A stretch of DNA of 64,000 bases. Origin: CADEED01 sp964444835 (GTDB taxonomy: Bacteria; Pseudomonadota; Gammaproteobacteria; Steroidobacterales; Steroidobacteraceae). The notes beneath the pieces were generated by a model. That model saw only the letters and a list, made by a program, of their open reading frames with translations, was not told the DNA's origin and made no database searches. Position numbers and translations under genes: made by a program. Location: assembly GCA_964444835.1 (NCBI GenBank), contig CAYUIT010000014.1, forward strand, positions 13,753-77,752, given 5' to 3'. This document shows, one piece after another, positions 41,491-49,377 of this stretch; positions within the stretch are counted from its first letter, which is position 1; the number at the start of each line of letters is the position of its first letter.

Positions 41491-44214
41491 GTGAAGCGCG
41501 ACGACATTCAGTTTCCCCCCAAGCACGCTGCACTGCGGGACGACGTCCACGCGCTCGGCGACCTCGTCGGTGAGGTCCTGCAGGAGCAAGGCGGTCCGCA
41601 ATTGCTGCAGCTGGTCGAGGCCGACCGGCGTCTCGCGATCGCACGGCGTGCGGGCGATACGGCAGCGGGGATCGAGCTGTCGACTCAGCTGCGCGGACGG
41701 CCGCCCGCCGAAGCAGCCGATCTCGTACGAGCGTTCACCACCTGGTTTCGCTCCGTCAACCTTGCGGAGAAAGTGCACCGCATTCGGCGCCGGCGAGCGT
41801 ATTTCATCGAGGCGAGTGCAAAACCGCAGCCCGGCGGTGTTGAGGCGGCGCTCGCAGAGCTGCACGCGCGCGGCATGTCGCTCGAACAAGTGTTGGCGCT
41901 GCTGGCGAAGATCCGCATCGAGCCCGTGTTCACTGCGCACCCGACCGAATCCACGCGCCGCACGATCTTGCGCAAACAACAACGGGTTGCGGAGTTATTG
42001 CTCGATCGGCTCGACCCGACGCTCACACCCGGCGAAACGCGCGGTCTTTGGAACCGCATTCGCACGGAGATCACCACCGCATGGCAAACCGAGGATCATC
42101 CGCGCGATCGTCTGACGGTGGCAGATGAACGCGAGCATGTCGTGTTCTATCTCGCCGAGATCCTGTACCGCATCCTGCCAGCGTTCTACGACGAGCTCGC
42201 GCAGGGTCTCGAAAAGATCTATGGCGTGCAGGCCGAAACGCTCGAGTTGCCGACCTTGATTCGCTTCGGTACTTGGGTTGGCGGCGATATGGACGGCAAT
42301 CCAGACGTTCACGCCAAGACCATCCGCGAGACCTTGGCTCGCCAACAACAAGTGATCGTCAACGCGTACTTTCTCGACTGTCAGCAGTTAGCTCAGCTGC
42401 TGTCGCAGAGCGCGAGCCGCATCCCGGTGTTGCACGAGTTGCAAACTCGCATCGAACAGTACGTGACGCTGATTCCCGGCGCGCAAGCCGTGACGCCGGC
42501 GCGGCACGATCGCATGCCGTATCGCGTGTTTCTCACGCAGATCGGCGAGCGTTTGCGGTACACCTACGACGGACGGCCGAATGGCTACGAGTCACCGGCT
42601 CAGTTGTTACGCGACTTGAAATTGATTGCGAACAGCCTGCGAATCAATCGCGGTCGCAATGCCGGCTACTACAATGTCCAGCGGTTGATTCGGCGGGTCG
42701 AAACGTTTGGCTTCCATTTGGCCACGCTCGACGTGCGCCAGCATTCCGACATCCACCATCGCGTGATCGGTGCAGGCCTCGACGACAAGCATTGGCAATC
42801 GCGCACCGCGGCGGAGCGACACGAGCTGCTGGTACGCGCGATCGAGCGCGATACCGGACATCGCGTCGAGCTCGATGCACTCGGCAAGCGGACGCTCGGC
42901 GTATTCGAAGCGATCATGCAGGGTCGCCATCGCTATGGCCCAGACGCAGTGGGGTATTACGTCGTGAGCGGTGCGTCTGGCCCGGACGATGTGCTCGCGC
43001 CGTTGTTGTTAGCGCGGTGGGCAGAGGCCTACGACAAGCGGTCCGGTCAGGTCGCGCTCGACATTGCACCGCTGTTCGAATCGGTCGATACGCTGAATCG
43101 CTCCGGTGAGATTCTGACGTCGTTGTTAGCCGATCCGCTCTATCGGCAGCATCTCGAAGCCCGTGGGCGGACGCAATGCGCGCTCGTCGGCTACTCGGAC
43201 AGCAGTAAGGAGAGCGGTATCTGTGCGTCACGGTTCGCCACCTGGCGAGCGCAAGGGGACATCGCGACGGCGCTTGCGGCCGCCAAAGAGCAACACGTGA
43301 TATTCCACGGTCGTGGCGGTAGCGTCGCTCGGGGCGGTGGGCGTATTGACTCACTCGTGAGGACGGCACCGGCGGCCACCGTCAACGGTGTCTTGCGCTT
43401 GACGGAGCAGGGCGAGGTCATCAACCAGAACTACGGGTTGCGTCCAATTGCAATGCGGACGCTCGAGCGTGCGTTTAGTTCGTTGGCACTGGCGGTCGCC
43501 GATGCGCGCGGCACGGCGCGGGAGAATCCGCAGCACGTGGAGCTTGCCGCGCTCGTCGCGGCGGCGAGCCGCGAGGAGTATCGGCGCTTGGTGTTCGGTG
43601 ACCGAGCGTTCTATGAGTACTTTGAGTCGGTCACACCAATCGATGTGATTGCGCGGATGCAGATCGGCTCGCGCCCGGCGCAGCGGCCTGGCAAAGAGGG
43701 CCTTGAAGCGTTGCGCGCGGTACCGTGGGTGTTTGCATGGACGCAGTCGCGCCATTTGTTGCCAGCTTGGTATGGCGCGGGGCGCGGCCTTGCTGCCGCT
43801 GTTGCGCGTTTCGGCATTGAGAGCACGCGCGACGCTTATCGTGAGTGGCATTTCTTCAGCAATTTGCTCGATGACATCGAATCGAGCTTGGCGCGGGCGG
43901 ATCTCGATATCGCGCAGTACTACAACGAGCTGGCCTTTGCACCCCTGCAGCGCTTCTTTGCGGAGATTCGCGACGAGTTCGCGCGCACTCGCGAGCACGT
44001 GCTCGCCATTAAACAGCAGGACGCTTTGCTGGACGGCGATCTCACACTGCAGCGCTCGATCAAGCTACGTAACCCTTACGTCGATCCGATGAATGTATTG
44101 CAGGTCGATCTTCTCAAGCGCTGGCGCGCCAAAGGTCGTAACGATCGCGAGTTGTTTGATGCGCTCGTCGCCAGCATCGGCGGGATCGCTCAAGGCCTAC
44201 AGAGCACGGGCTGA
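41491..44214 (+). CDS. ppc: Phosphoenolpyruvate carboxylase
   Basis: A 907-residue enzyme that makes oxaloacetate from PEP and bicarbonate to refill the TCA cycle. Signature blocks are VFTAHPTESTRRTILRK (catalytic His), GSDMDGNPDV-equivalent WVGGDMDGNPDVHAKT, VGYSDSSKESGICASRF, FHGRGGSVARGGGRI and the C-terminal LRNPYVDPMNVLQVDLL ending in Gly. Length and all blocks are normal. The start is GTG at 41491. It is followed at 4 bases by the DUF962 gene. Confidence 0.96.
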   Translation: MKRDDIQFPPKHAALRDDVHALGDLVGEVLQEQGGPQLLQLVEADRRLAIARRAGDTAAGIELSTQLRGRPPAEAADLVRAFTTWFRSVNLAEKVHRIRRRRAYFIEASAKPQPGGVEAALAELHARGMSLEQVLALLAKIRIEPVFTAHPTESTRRTILRKQQRVAELLLDRLDPTLTPGETRGLWNRIRTEITTAWQTEDHPRDRLTVADEREHVVFYLAEILYRILPAFYDELAQGLEKIYGVQAETLELPTLIRFGTWVGGDMDGNPDVHAKTIRETLARQQQVIVNAYFLDCQQLAQLLSQSASRIPVLHELQTRIEQYVTLIPGAQAVTPARHDRMPYRVFLTQIGERLRYTYDGRPNGYESPAQLLRDLKLIANSLRINRGRNAGYYNVQRLIRRVETFGFHLATLDVRQHSDIHHRVIGAGLDDKHWQSRTAAERHELLVRAIERDTGHRVELDALGKRTLGVFEAIMQGRHRYGPDAVGYYVVSGASGPDDVLAPLLLARWAEAYDKRSGQVALDIAPLFESVDTLNRSGEILTSLLADPLYRQHLEARGRTQCALVGYSDSSKESGICASRFATWRAQGDIATALAAAKEQHVIFHGRGGSVARGGGRIDSLVRTAPAATVNGVLRLTEQGEVINQNYGLRPIAMRTLERAFSSLALAVADARGTARENPQHVELAALVAAASREEYRRLVFGDRAFYEYFESVTPIDVIARMQIGSRPAQRPGKEGLEALRAVPWVFAWTQSRHLLPAWYGAGRGLAAAVARFGIESTRDAYREWHFFSNLLDDIESSLARADLDIAQYYNELAFAPLQRFFAEIRDEFARTREHVLAIKQQDALLDGDLTLQRSIKLRNPYVDPMNVLQVDLLKRWRAKGRNDRELFDALVASIGGIAQGLQSTG

Positions 44215-44218
44215 CGCG

Positions 44219-44545
44219 ATGAGCATCGAATCGCCCACTCAACGTTTTGCGTCGTTTGCGGAGTTCTATCCATTCTATTTGTCGGAGCACCGCAATACGA
44301 TTTCGCGCACGCTGCACTACATCGGCACTTGGGGTGCGTTCGCATGTACTTGCGTTCTTCTCGTGACGGGTGATTGGCGCTGGTTATTGTTCGGTCTGCT
44401 GTCAGGCTATTCATTCGCGTGGATCGGTCACTTTTTTTTCGAAAAGAATCGACCTGCCACATTTCGCTATCCGTTCTACAGTTTTGCAGGCGACTGGGTC
44501 ATGTGGTGGCAATTGCATACCGGTAAGTTGAAGTTTCGTGAGTAG
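44219..44545 (+). CDS. DUF962/Mpo1-like membrane protein
   Basis: A 108-residue protein starting at the ATG at 44219. The DUF962 signature is clear: FASFAEFYPFYLSEHRNTISRTLHYIGTWGAF at the N-terminus and GHFFFEKNRPATFRYPFYSFAGDWVMWWQ at the C-terminus. Two to three hydrophobic helices lie between. Yeast Mpo1 is an Fe-dependent dioxygenase acting on 2-hydroxy fatty acids; the His residues in the N-terminal SEHRN and LHYIGT and in the later GHFFFEK fit that metal site. The bacterial role is not established. It overlaps the ABC exporter start by 8 bases. Confidence 0.88.
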   Translation: MSIESPTQRFASFAEFYPFYLSEHRNTISRTLHYIGTWGAFACTCVLLVTGDWRWLLFGLLSGYSFAWIGHFFFEKNRPATFRYPFYSFAGDWVMWWQLHTGKLKFRE

Positions 44546-46343
44546 TCCCGAAGAGAAGTCATCTGAGCGTCCGAAAGGGCGATCCCTCAAGCCGCTGCGC
44601 GCGCTCTTGCCCTTCTTGACGCCGTATAAGGGGACGATGATCGCGGCATTCTTGGCGTTGCTCGTCGCCGGAGCTGCGATGTTGGCGCTGCCGATGGCGC
44701 TCAAGCTCGTCATCGACAATGGTTTTCGCGCCGGCAGTGTCGCGACGATCAACCAGTATTTCTTTGCGCTGTTGCTCGCTGCCGCCTTGTTTGGGCTGTT
44801 CGCCGCGTTACGGTTTTATTTGGTGAGTTGGTTGGGTGAGCGCGTCGTTGCGGATATTCGCGATGCGGTGTATCGGCGCGTCATTCGGATGGACCCGGCA
44901 TTCTTCGAGATCACGAAAACGGGCGAGGTACTGTCGCGGCTCACGACGGATACGACGTTGATTCAGTCGATCGCCGGCTCCGGGCTGTCGATCATGCTGC
45001 GTTCATCACTCACATTCGTGGGCTCGCTCGCGCTGCTGTTGTACACGAGCGTGAAGCTAACGCTGATCATCATTGTGTTGATCCCCGCAGTGCTGGTGCC
45101 GATCTTGATCTACGGGCGTAAGGTGCGCCGCTTGTCGCGCGATTCGCAGGATCGCATCGCCGATACGAGCGGACTCGCCGGCGAAACACTGAATGCGGTG
45201 CAAACCGTGCAAGCGTTCACGCTCGAAGAGCTACACAGTCGCCGCTATGAGGCAGCCGTGGAGCGCAGCTTCTCGACCGCGATCACACGCACGCGCGTGC
45301 GCGCCTGGCTGACGGGTCTTGCGATCTTGACGGTGTTCGGTGCCATCGTGCTGGTGTTGTGGCTTGGTGCGCGCGACGTCGTGCTCGGGAAGATGTCGCC
45401 TGGCTCGTTGGCGCAGTTTCTGGGCTACGCGGTGTTCATGGCGACGGCAGCCGCGGCGCTGTCCGAAATGTGGGGCGAGTTGCAACGCGCGGCGGGTGCG
45501 ATGGAACGGACTGTCGAGTTGCTCGATGCGCGACCGTCGATCAAAGTGCCTGCGGCGCCACGCCAGATTCCCGAGCATAGCCCGGGGCGCATCCAATTCG
45601 AGGGTGTCAGCTTCCGTTATCCATCGCGGCCTCTATCCAAGGCGCTGAGCGATTTCACGCTCGACATCGCCTCGGGCGAGACGGTTGCGTTCGTGGGGCC
45701 ATCCGGTGCGGGCAAGAGCACCACGTTTCAAATGCTGTTGCGATTTTTCGATCCAGAGTCAGGCCGAATTCTGATCGATGGAATCGACATCGCGGACGTG
45801 AAGCCGGAGGATGTGCGGGCTCGTATTGGTCTGGTCCCGCAAGACACTGTGATCTTTGGCGCCACGGCACGCGAGAACATCCTGTACGGGCGGCCCGGCG
45901 CGAGTGACACAGAAATCGAGGCGGCAGCGCGCGCGGCGGCGGCCGACGAATTCATTCGGAAGCTGCCGCAGGGCTACGACACGTATTTGGGCGAGCGCGG
46001 CGCGCGGCTCTCCGGCGGACAGCGCCAGCGGATCGCGATTGCGCGCGCGATCCTCAAGGATCCACCGATTTTGTTGCTCGACGAAGCGACGAGTTCCCTC
46101 GATTCCGAGAGCGAGTTGTTAGTGCAGCAAGCGTTGGAACGCCTGATGCGCACGCGCACGACGATCATCATCGCCCATCGGCTCGCGACCGCGGTGAAGT
46201 CGGATCGCATCGTGGTCATCGATCACGGGCGCATCGTCGGTATCGGCCCGCACGAGGAATTGATTCGTACGAATGCGCTCTATGCGCGGCTCGCAGAACT
46301 CCAGTTCGGTGAACGCACGGATTTGACGGGAGTGACGGCATGA
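44538..46343 (+). CDS. ABC exporter with fused membrane and ATPase domains (MsbA/LmrA type)
   Basis: A 601-residue half-transporter. About six membrane helices occupy residues 20-310, followed by a nucleotide-binding domain with Walker A GPSGAGKST, Q-loop LVPQDTVIF, signature LSGGQRQRIAIARAIL, Walker B ILLLDEATSSLD and the H-loop IIAHRLATA. It probably works as a homodimer exporting a lipid, drug or peptide; the substrate is unknown. The GTG start overlaps the DUF962 stop, and its own stop overlaps the SDR start by 4 bases, so these genes are translated together. Confidence 0.93.
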   Translation: MSSPEEKSSERPKGRSLKPLRALLPFLTPYKGTMIAAFLALLVAGAAMLALPMALKLVIDNGFRAGSVATINQYFFALLLAAALFGLFAALRFYLVSWLGERVVADIRDAVYRRVIRMDPAFFEITKTGEVLSRLTTDTTLIQSIAGSGLSIMLRSSLTFVGSLALLLYTSVKLTLIIIVLIPAVLVPILIYGRKVRRLSRDSQDRIADTSGLAGETLNAVQTVQAFTLEELHSRRYEAAVERSFSTAITRTRVRAWLTGLAILTVFGAIVLVLWLGARDVVLGKMSPGSLAQFLGYAVFMATAAAALSEMWGELQRAAGAMERTVELLDARPSIKVPAAPRQIPEHSPGRIQFEGVSFRYPSRPLSKALSDFTLDIASGETVAFVGPSGAGKSTTFQMLLRFFDPESGRILIDGIDIADVKPEDVRARIGLVPQDTVIFGATARENILYGRPGASDTEIEAAARAAAADEFIRKLPQGYDTYLGERGARLSGGQRQRIAIARAILKDPPILLLDEATSSLDSESELLVQQALERLMRTRTTIIIAHRLATAVKSDRIVVIDHGRIVGIGPHEELIRTNALYARLAELQFGERTDLTGVTA

Positions 46344-47377
46344 AGCGACGCACACTGATCGTCGGCGGCAGCCTCGCGTTCGTGGGTGGGTTCGTCGGTT
46401 ATCGAGTGGTCAAGGCGCGGAGCGCGATGGGCGCGAGCCCGGTATTGGCCGACGTACCCGGCGGCGGCTTCGGACCGGAGTCGACTGCCGAGCAGGTCAC
46501 GGCGGGTATCGATCTGCGTGGCAAGACGGCGCTCGTGACAGGCGCCACTTCTGGTCTCGGCTTCGAGACGGCGCGTGTGCTCGGTTTGCGTGGCGCACAC
46601 GTCATTCTCACCGGGCGAACGCGGGATAAAGCCGCCGCCGCAATCGCTCAGCTACAAGCGCTCGGGGTGCGCGCGACACTGACGCCAGTCGCGTTGGAAC
46701 TCACGGATTTTGCATCGGCGGCTGCGTGTGCGACGGAGGTGGCGGCGCTGGGTTTGGCGCTCGATATGCTGATCTGCAATGCCGGGATCATGGCGTTGCC
46801 CGCCCTCGAACAAGTTGGGGGCATCGAGAAGCAGTTCGTCACGAATCACTTGGGGCATTTTGTGCTGGTGCACCGTCTGTTACCGCAAGTGCTCGCGGCG
46901 CCTCAAGGGCGTGTTGTCGTGCTCAGCAGTCGCGGGTATCGCTGGGCGCCTGCCGCTGGCATCGAGTTCGACAATCTTTCCGGTGCGCGTGACTACGATC
47001 CTAACAAGATGTATGGGCAATCGAAGCTCGCTAACAATTTGTTCGCACGAGAGCTGGCGCGACGTCTGACAGCGCAAGGTGTGGCCGCGACGGCCAATGC
47101 TGTCCACCCGGGCGTCATCAACACTCAGCTTGGGCGGCACTATCCGGCGTGGAAACGTGCGTCGGCGCAGCTCATTGGTTGGACATTCATGAAGTCGATC
47201 GAGGAGGGGGCTGCGACGACCGCCTACGTCGCTACGTTCCCGCCATTAGCGCGCGTCACGGGCCACTACTTCGAGGACTGCAACGCGGTGCGGCCCGGTG
47301 GCCAGATGGAGAACGACGCGCTCGCGACGCAACTGTGGGGTGTCTCTGAGGACCTGACCCGCGCGTTTCTCGCGTGA
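46340..47377 (+). CDS. Short-chain dehydrogenase/reductase (retinol dehydrogenase-like) with N-terminal membrane segment
   Basis: A 345-residue SDR. The first 25 residues (LIVGGSLAFVGGFVGYRVV) look like a membrane anchor or signal. The Rossmann motif is TGATSGLG, the NAG motif is MLICNAGIMALP, the catalytic Ser is in VVVLSSRGYRW and the Tyr-Lys pair is in MYGQSKLANN. It uses NAD(P)H on an alcohol or carbonyl of unknown identity; the layout resembles WW-domain oxidoreductase/retinol dehydrogenase-like bacterial SDRs. It is coupled by ATGA overlap to the ABC exporter and ends 2 bases from a convergent gene. Confidence 0.88.
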   Translation: MKRRTLIVGGSLAFVGGFVGYRVVKARSAMGASPVLADVPGGGFGPESTAEQVTAGIDLRGKTALVTGATSGLGFETARVLGLRGAHVILTGRTRDKAAAAIAQLQALGVRATLTPVALELTDFASAAACATEVAALGLALDMLICNAGIMALPALEQVGGIEKQFVTNHLGHFVLVHRLLPQVLAAPQGRVVVLSSRGYRWAPAAGIEFDNLSGARDYDPNKMYGQSKLANNLFARELARRLTAQGVAATANAVHPGVINTQLGRHYPAWKRASAQLIGWTFMKSIEEGAATTAYVATFPPLARVTGHYFEDCNAVRPGGQMENDALATQLWGVSEDLTRAFLA

Positions 47378-47379
47378 GT

Positions 47380-48435
47380 TCAAGCGATTTCGCGCACCGC
47401 GCCATCGTCGGTGACGAGTAGCTGCTCCGGCCAGCGAACCGCACCGAGTCGCGTGGCAAAGCCATCGCGCGAGCCGACCAAGCGTTCCTGAAAGCGCGCG
47501 CCGACCGAAAAGTCGACGCAATACGCGCGCCGCGCTCGGCCACACCACGCGTGCGGCGCAGTATCGGCAAACAGATCGAGCTTCCACGTGCCGAACACGC
47601 CGTAGTCTGTAGTGCGCGGCCACCGCCAATAGTGGCCAAAGATGACAGGCGTCGCGTGCGAGTAGTCGTCCCACCATTTCACTCGCTCGATCATGCGCCA
47701 CTTGCCGGTCGCGAAGAACGGCCGCTGCGCAGGCCGCTCGTGTCCCGACGTAAGCACTCGCAGCGGGTTCCCCATTTGATACAGCGCATCTTGGCGCGCG
47801 CTGGCCTTGAGGAGCGGCACCGTCGCCTGAGGGTCGGTGATCGCGGCGTAGTGGCGCGCTTCTTCGGCGTCTGCCTGCTGCGCCAAACCTGATGCGCGCG
47901 CCTCGGCGTCGAGACGCGTTGCATAGTGATCGTAGGTCGCAAGGAGTGCACGCGGGTCACTGCGCAAGCCATCGACCGCAGCGTCATCCCACGCGGCATG
48001 CGTGACGCGCAGATCTGCGCGTTCCAGCACGATGGGGAGTGTGGCGAAGAATTCTCGCGTGACTTCGCGTTCGGCATCGGTGGCGCGTCGGGCACTACGG
48101 AATTTACCGTGCGCGGCGTCATGGTCGTCCGCGAAGAACCAGCCGTTGCCTTCTTTCCGTGCGCCGCGGAGCACATTGAGTTCGTGATTGCCGAGCACGC
48201 ACTGCGCCGCATCTCGCGCGACTAACGCTCGAACCCACTCGATGACGGCAACACTGTCAGGACCGCGATCGCACAAGTCGCCGACGAACACCAAGCGCCG
48301 ACCGCGAGGGTGATCGCCATGCCGATCGTAGCCCAGCACCTGCAGCAGTTCGCGGAGCGCGTCGATCTCGCCGTGCACATCGCCGACGACATCGATCGGG
48401 CCGGGCAACAGCGGCCGCACGTGCCGCGACGTCAT
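47380..48435 (-). CDS. Calcineurin-like metallophosphoesterase (PrpE/ApaH-like)
   Basis: A 351-residue cytosolic phosphoesterase. Metal-binding motifs are VVGDVHGEIDALRELL (D-x-H), FVGDLCDRGPDS (GDxxDRG), VLGNHELNVLRG (GNHE) and HATPVIFGHYWRWP. The pattern is that of the PPP family and of bis(5'-nucleosyl)-tetraphosphatases. Substrates could be dinucleoside polyphosphates, protein phosphates or other esters. The start overlaps the upstream stop by 4 bases, so it shares an operon with the NmrA-like gene. Confidence 0.87.
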   Translation of the reverse strand: MTSRHVRPLLPGPIDVVGDVHGEIDALRELLQVLGYDRHGDHPRGRRLVFVGDLCDRGPDSVAVIEWVRALVARDAAQCVLGNHELNVLRGARKEGNGWFFADDHDAAHGKFRSARRATDAEREVTREFFATLPIVLERADLRVTHAAWDDAAVDGLRSDPRALLATYDHYATRLDAEARASGLAQQADAEEARHYAAITDPQATVPLLKASARQDALYQMGNPLRVLTSGHERPAQRPFFATGKWRMIERVKWWDDYSHATPVIFGHYWRWPRTTDYGVFGTWKLDLFADTAPHAWCGRARRAYCVDFSVGARFQERLVGSRDGFATRLGAVRWPEQLLVTDDGAVREIA

Positions 48436-49289
48436 GCGCTAAAGAGTACTCGATGATCGCGTACGAACTGCTCGAAACTCGTCGGCTCGCGGCCGAGCAG
48501 TTGCTGGAACGTGTGGGTGGGTTGCGTGACATAGCCCTCACGGATCTCCCGAAAGATTTCGCATACGGCATCGAGATGCCAAGCGCTCGTGAGAAACTTG
48601 CCCAGGTGCGCTTTGTAGGCGGCTGGATCCTGATCGACGTAGGCGACCGGCTTGCCTAACACGCTGGCAAAAGCAGCAGCCACCTCGTCGAAGCTCATCA
48701 GTTTGGGGCCGGTGATTTCGTAGACCTGGCCAGAATGGCCCGGTGTCGTTAGTACATGCACGACCACGGCCGACACATCGCGAGTGTCGGTCATGACGGC
48801 GCGCCCCGAACCCATCGGCAAATAGAACTTACCCTCAGTCTTGATGGTGAAGGCATTGCCAAAGAAATTCTGCATGTAGAAATTCGGGCGAATCATCGTC
48901 CACGCAATGCCGGACGACTTGAGGTGCTGCTCGGATTGGTAGTGCGTCTGATGCACCGGATTCATCATGTGCGGTAAAGCCTCCATCGAGGATAGCTTCA
49001 CGATGCGATCGACACCGGCGACGCGTGCTGCATCGACGAGACTTTTCTCGAGCCCCAACTGCGCGGGCCCATTGGGGTAAATCATTACCACCTGTTCGAC
49101 GTCGTTGAGAGCGGCCCGCAAAATGCTCGGGTCCGTACCATCGCCCACCAGTACCTCGACGCCAGCCTTGGTGAGCGCTTGGGCTTTCTCTGCATTGCGA
49201 GTGATGGTGCGAACTGCTTTACCGTGAGCCCGCAGGCCGCGTGCGACATCGCCGCCCGTCTTGCCAGTGGCGCCTGTTACCAGAATCAT
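48432..49289 (-). CDS. NmrA/SDR-a5-type NAD(P)-binding oxidoreductase
   Basis: A 285-residue atypical SDR of the NAD(P)H:quinone-oxidoreductase/NmrA type. It starts with MILVTGATGKTGGDVARGL (GxxGxxG), then TRNAEKAQALTKAGVEVLVGDGTD and VDRIVKLSSMEA. It lacks the classical YxxxK, as NmrA-like proteins do. It may act as a quinone or flavin reductase or a redox sensor. The RBS GGGAGG is 8 bases before the ATG. It is divergent from the PBP1B gene. Confidence 0.88.
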   Translation of the reverse strand: MILVTGATGKTGGDVARGLRAHGKAVRTITRNAEKAQALTKAGVEVLVGDGTDPSILRAALNDVEQVVMIYPNGPAQLGLEKSLVDAARVAGVDRIVKLSSMEALPHMMNPVHQTHYQSEQHLKSSGIAWTMIRPNFYMQNFFGNAFTIKTEGKFYLPMGSGRAVMTDTRDVSAVVVHVLTTPGHSGQVYEITGPKLMSFDEVAAAFASVLGKPVAYVDQDPAAYKAHLGKFLTSAWHLDAVCEIFREIREGYVTQPTHTFQQLLGREPTSFEQFVRDHRVLFSA

Positions 49290-49377
49290 CCTGAATCCTC
49301 CCTAAACGTCGGCCTGCAGCACCGACAAACAACATTTTTCCACGGAACCCTCGACCGCGCGGGCAGCCTAAAGTAGC

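Noticed and set aside
40078..41982. A 634-codon minus-strand frame opposite the TonB receptor and ppc
   Set aside because: It crosses a strong terminator and two clear genes, has Arg-rich composition and shows no recognisable motif.
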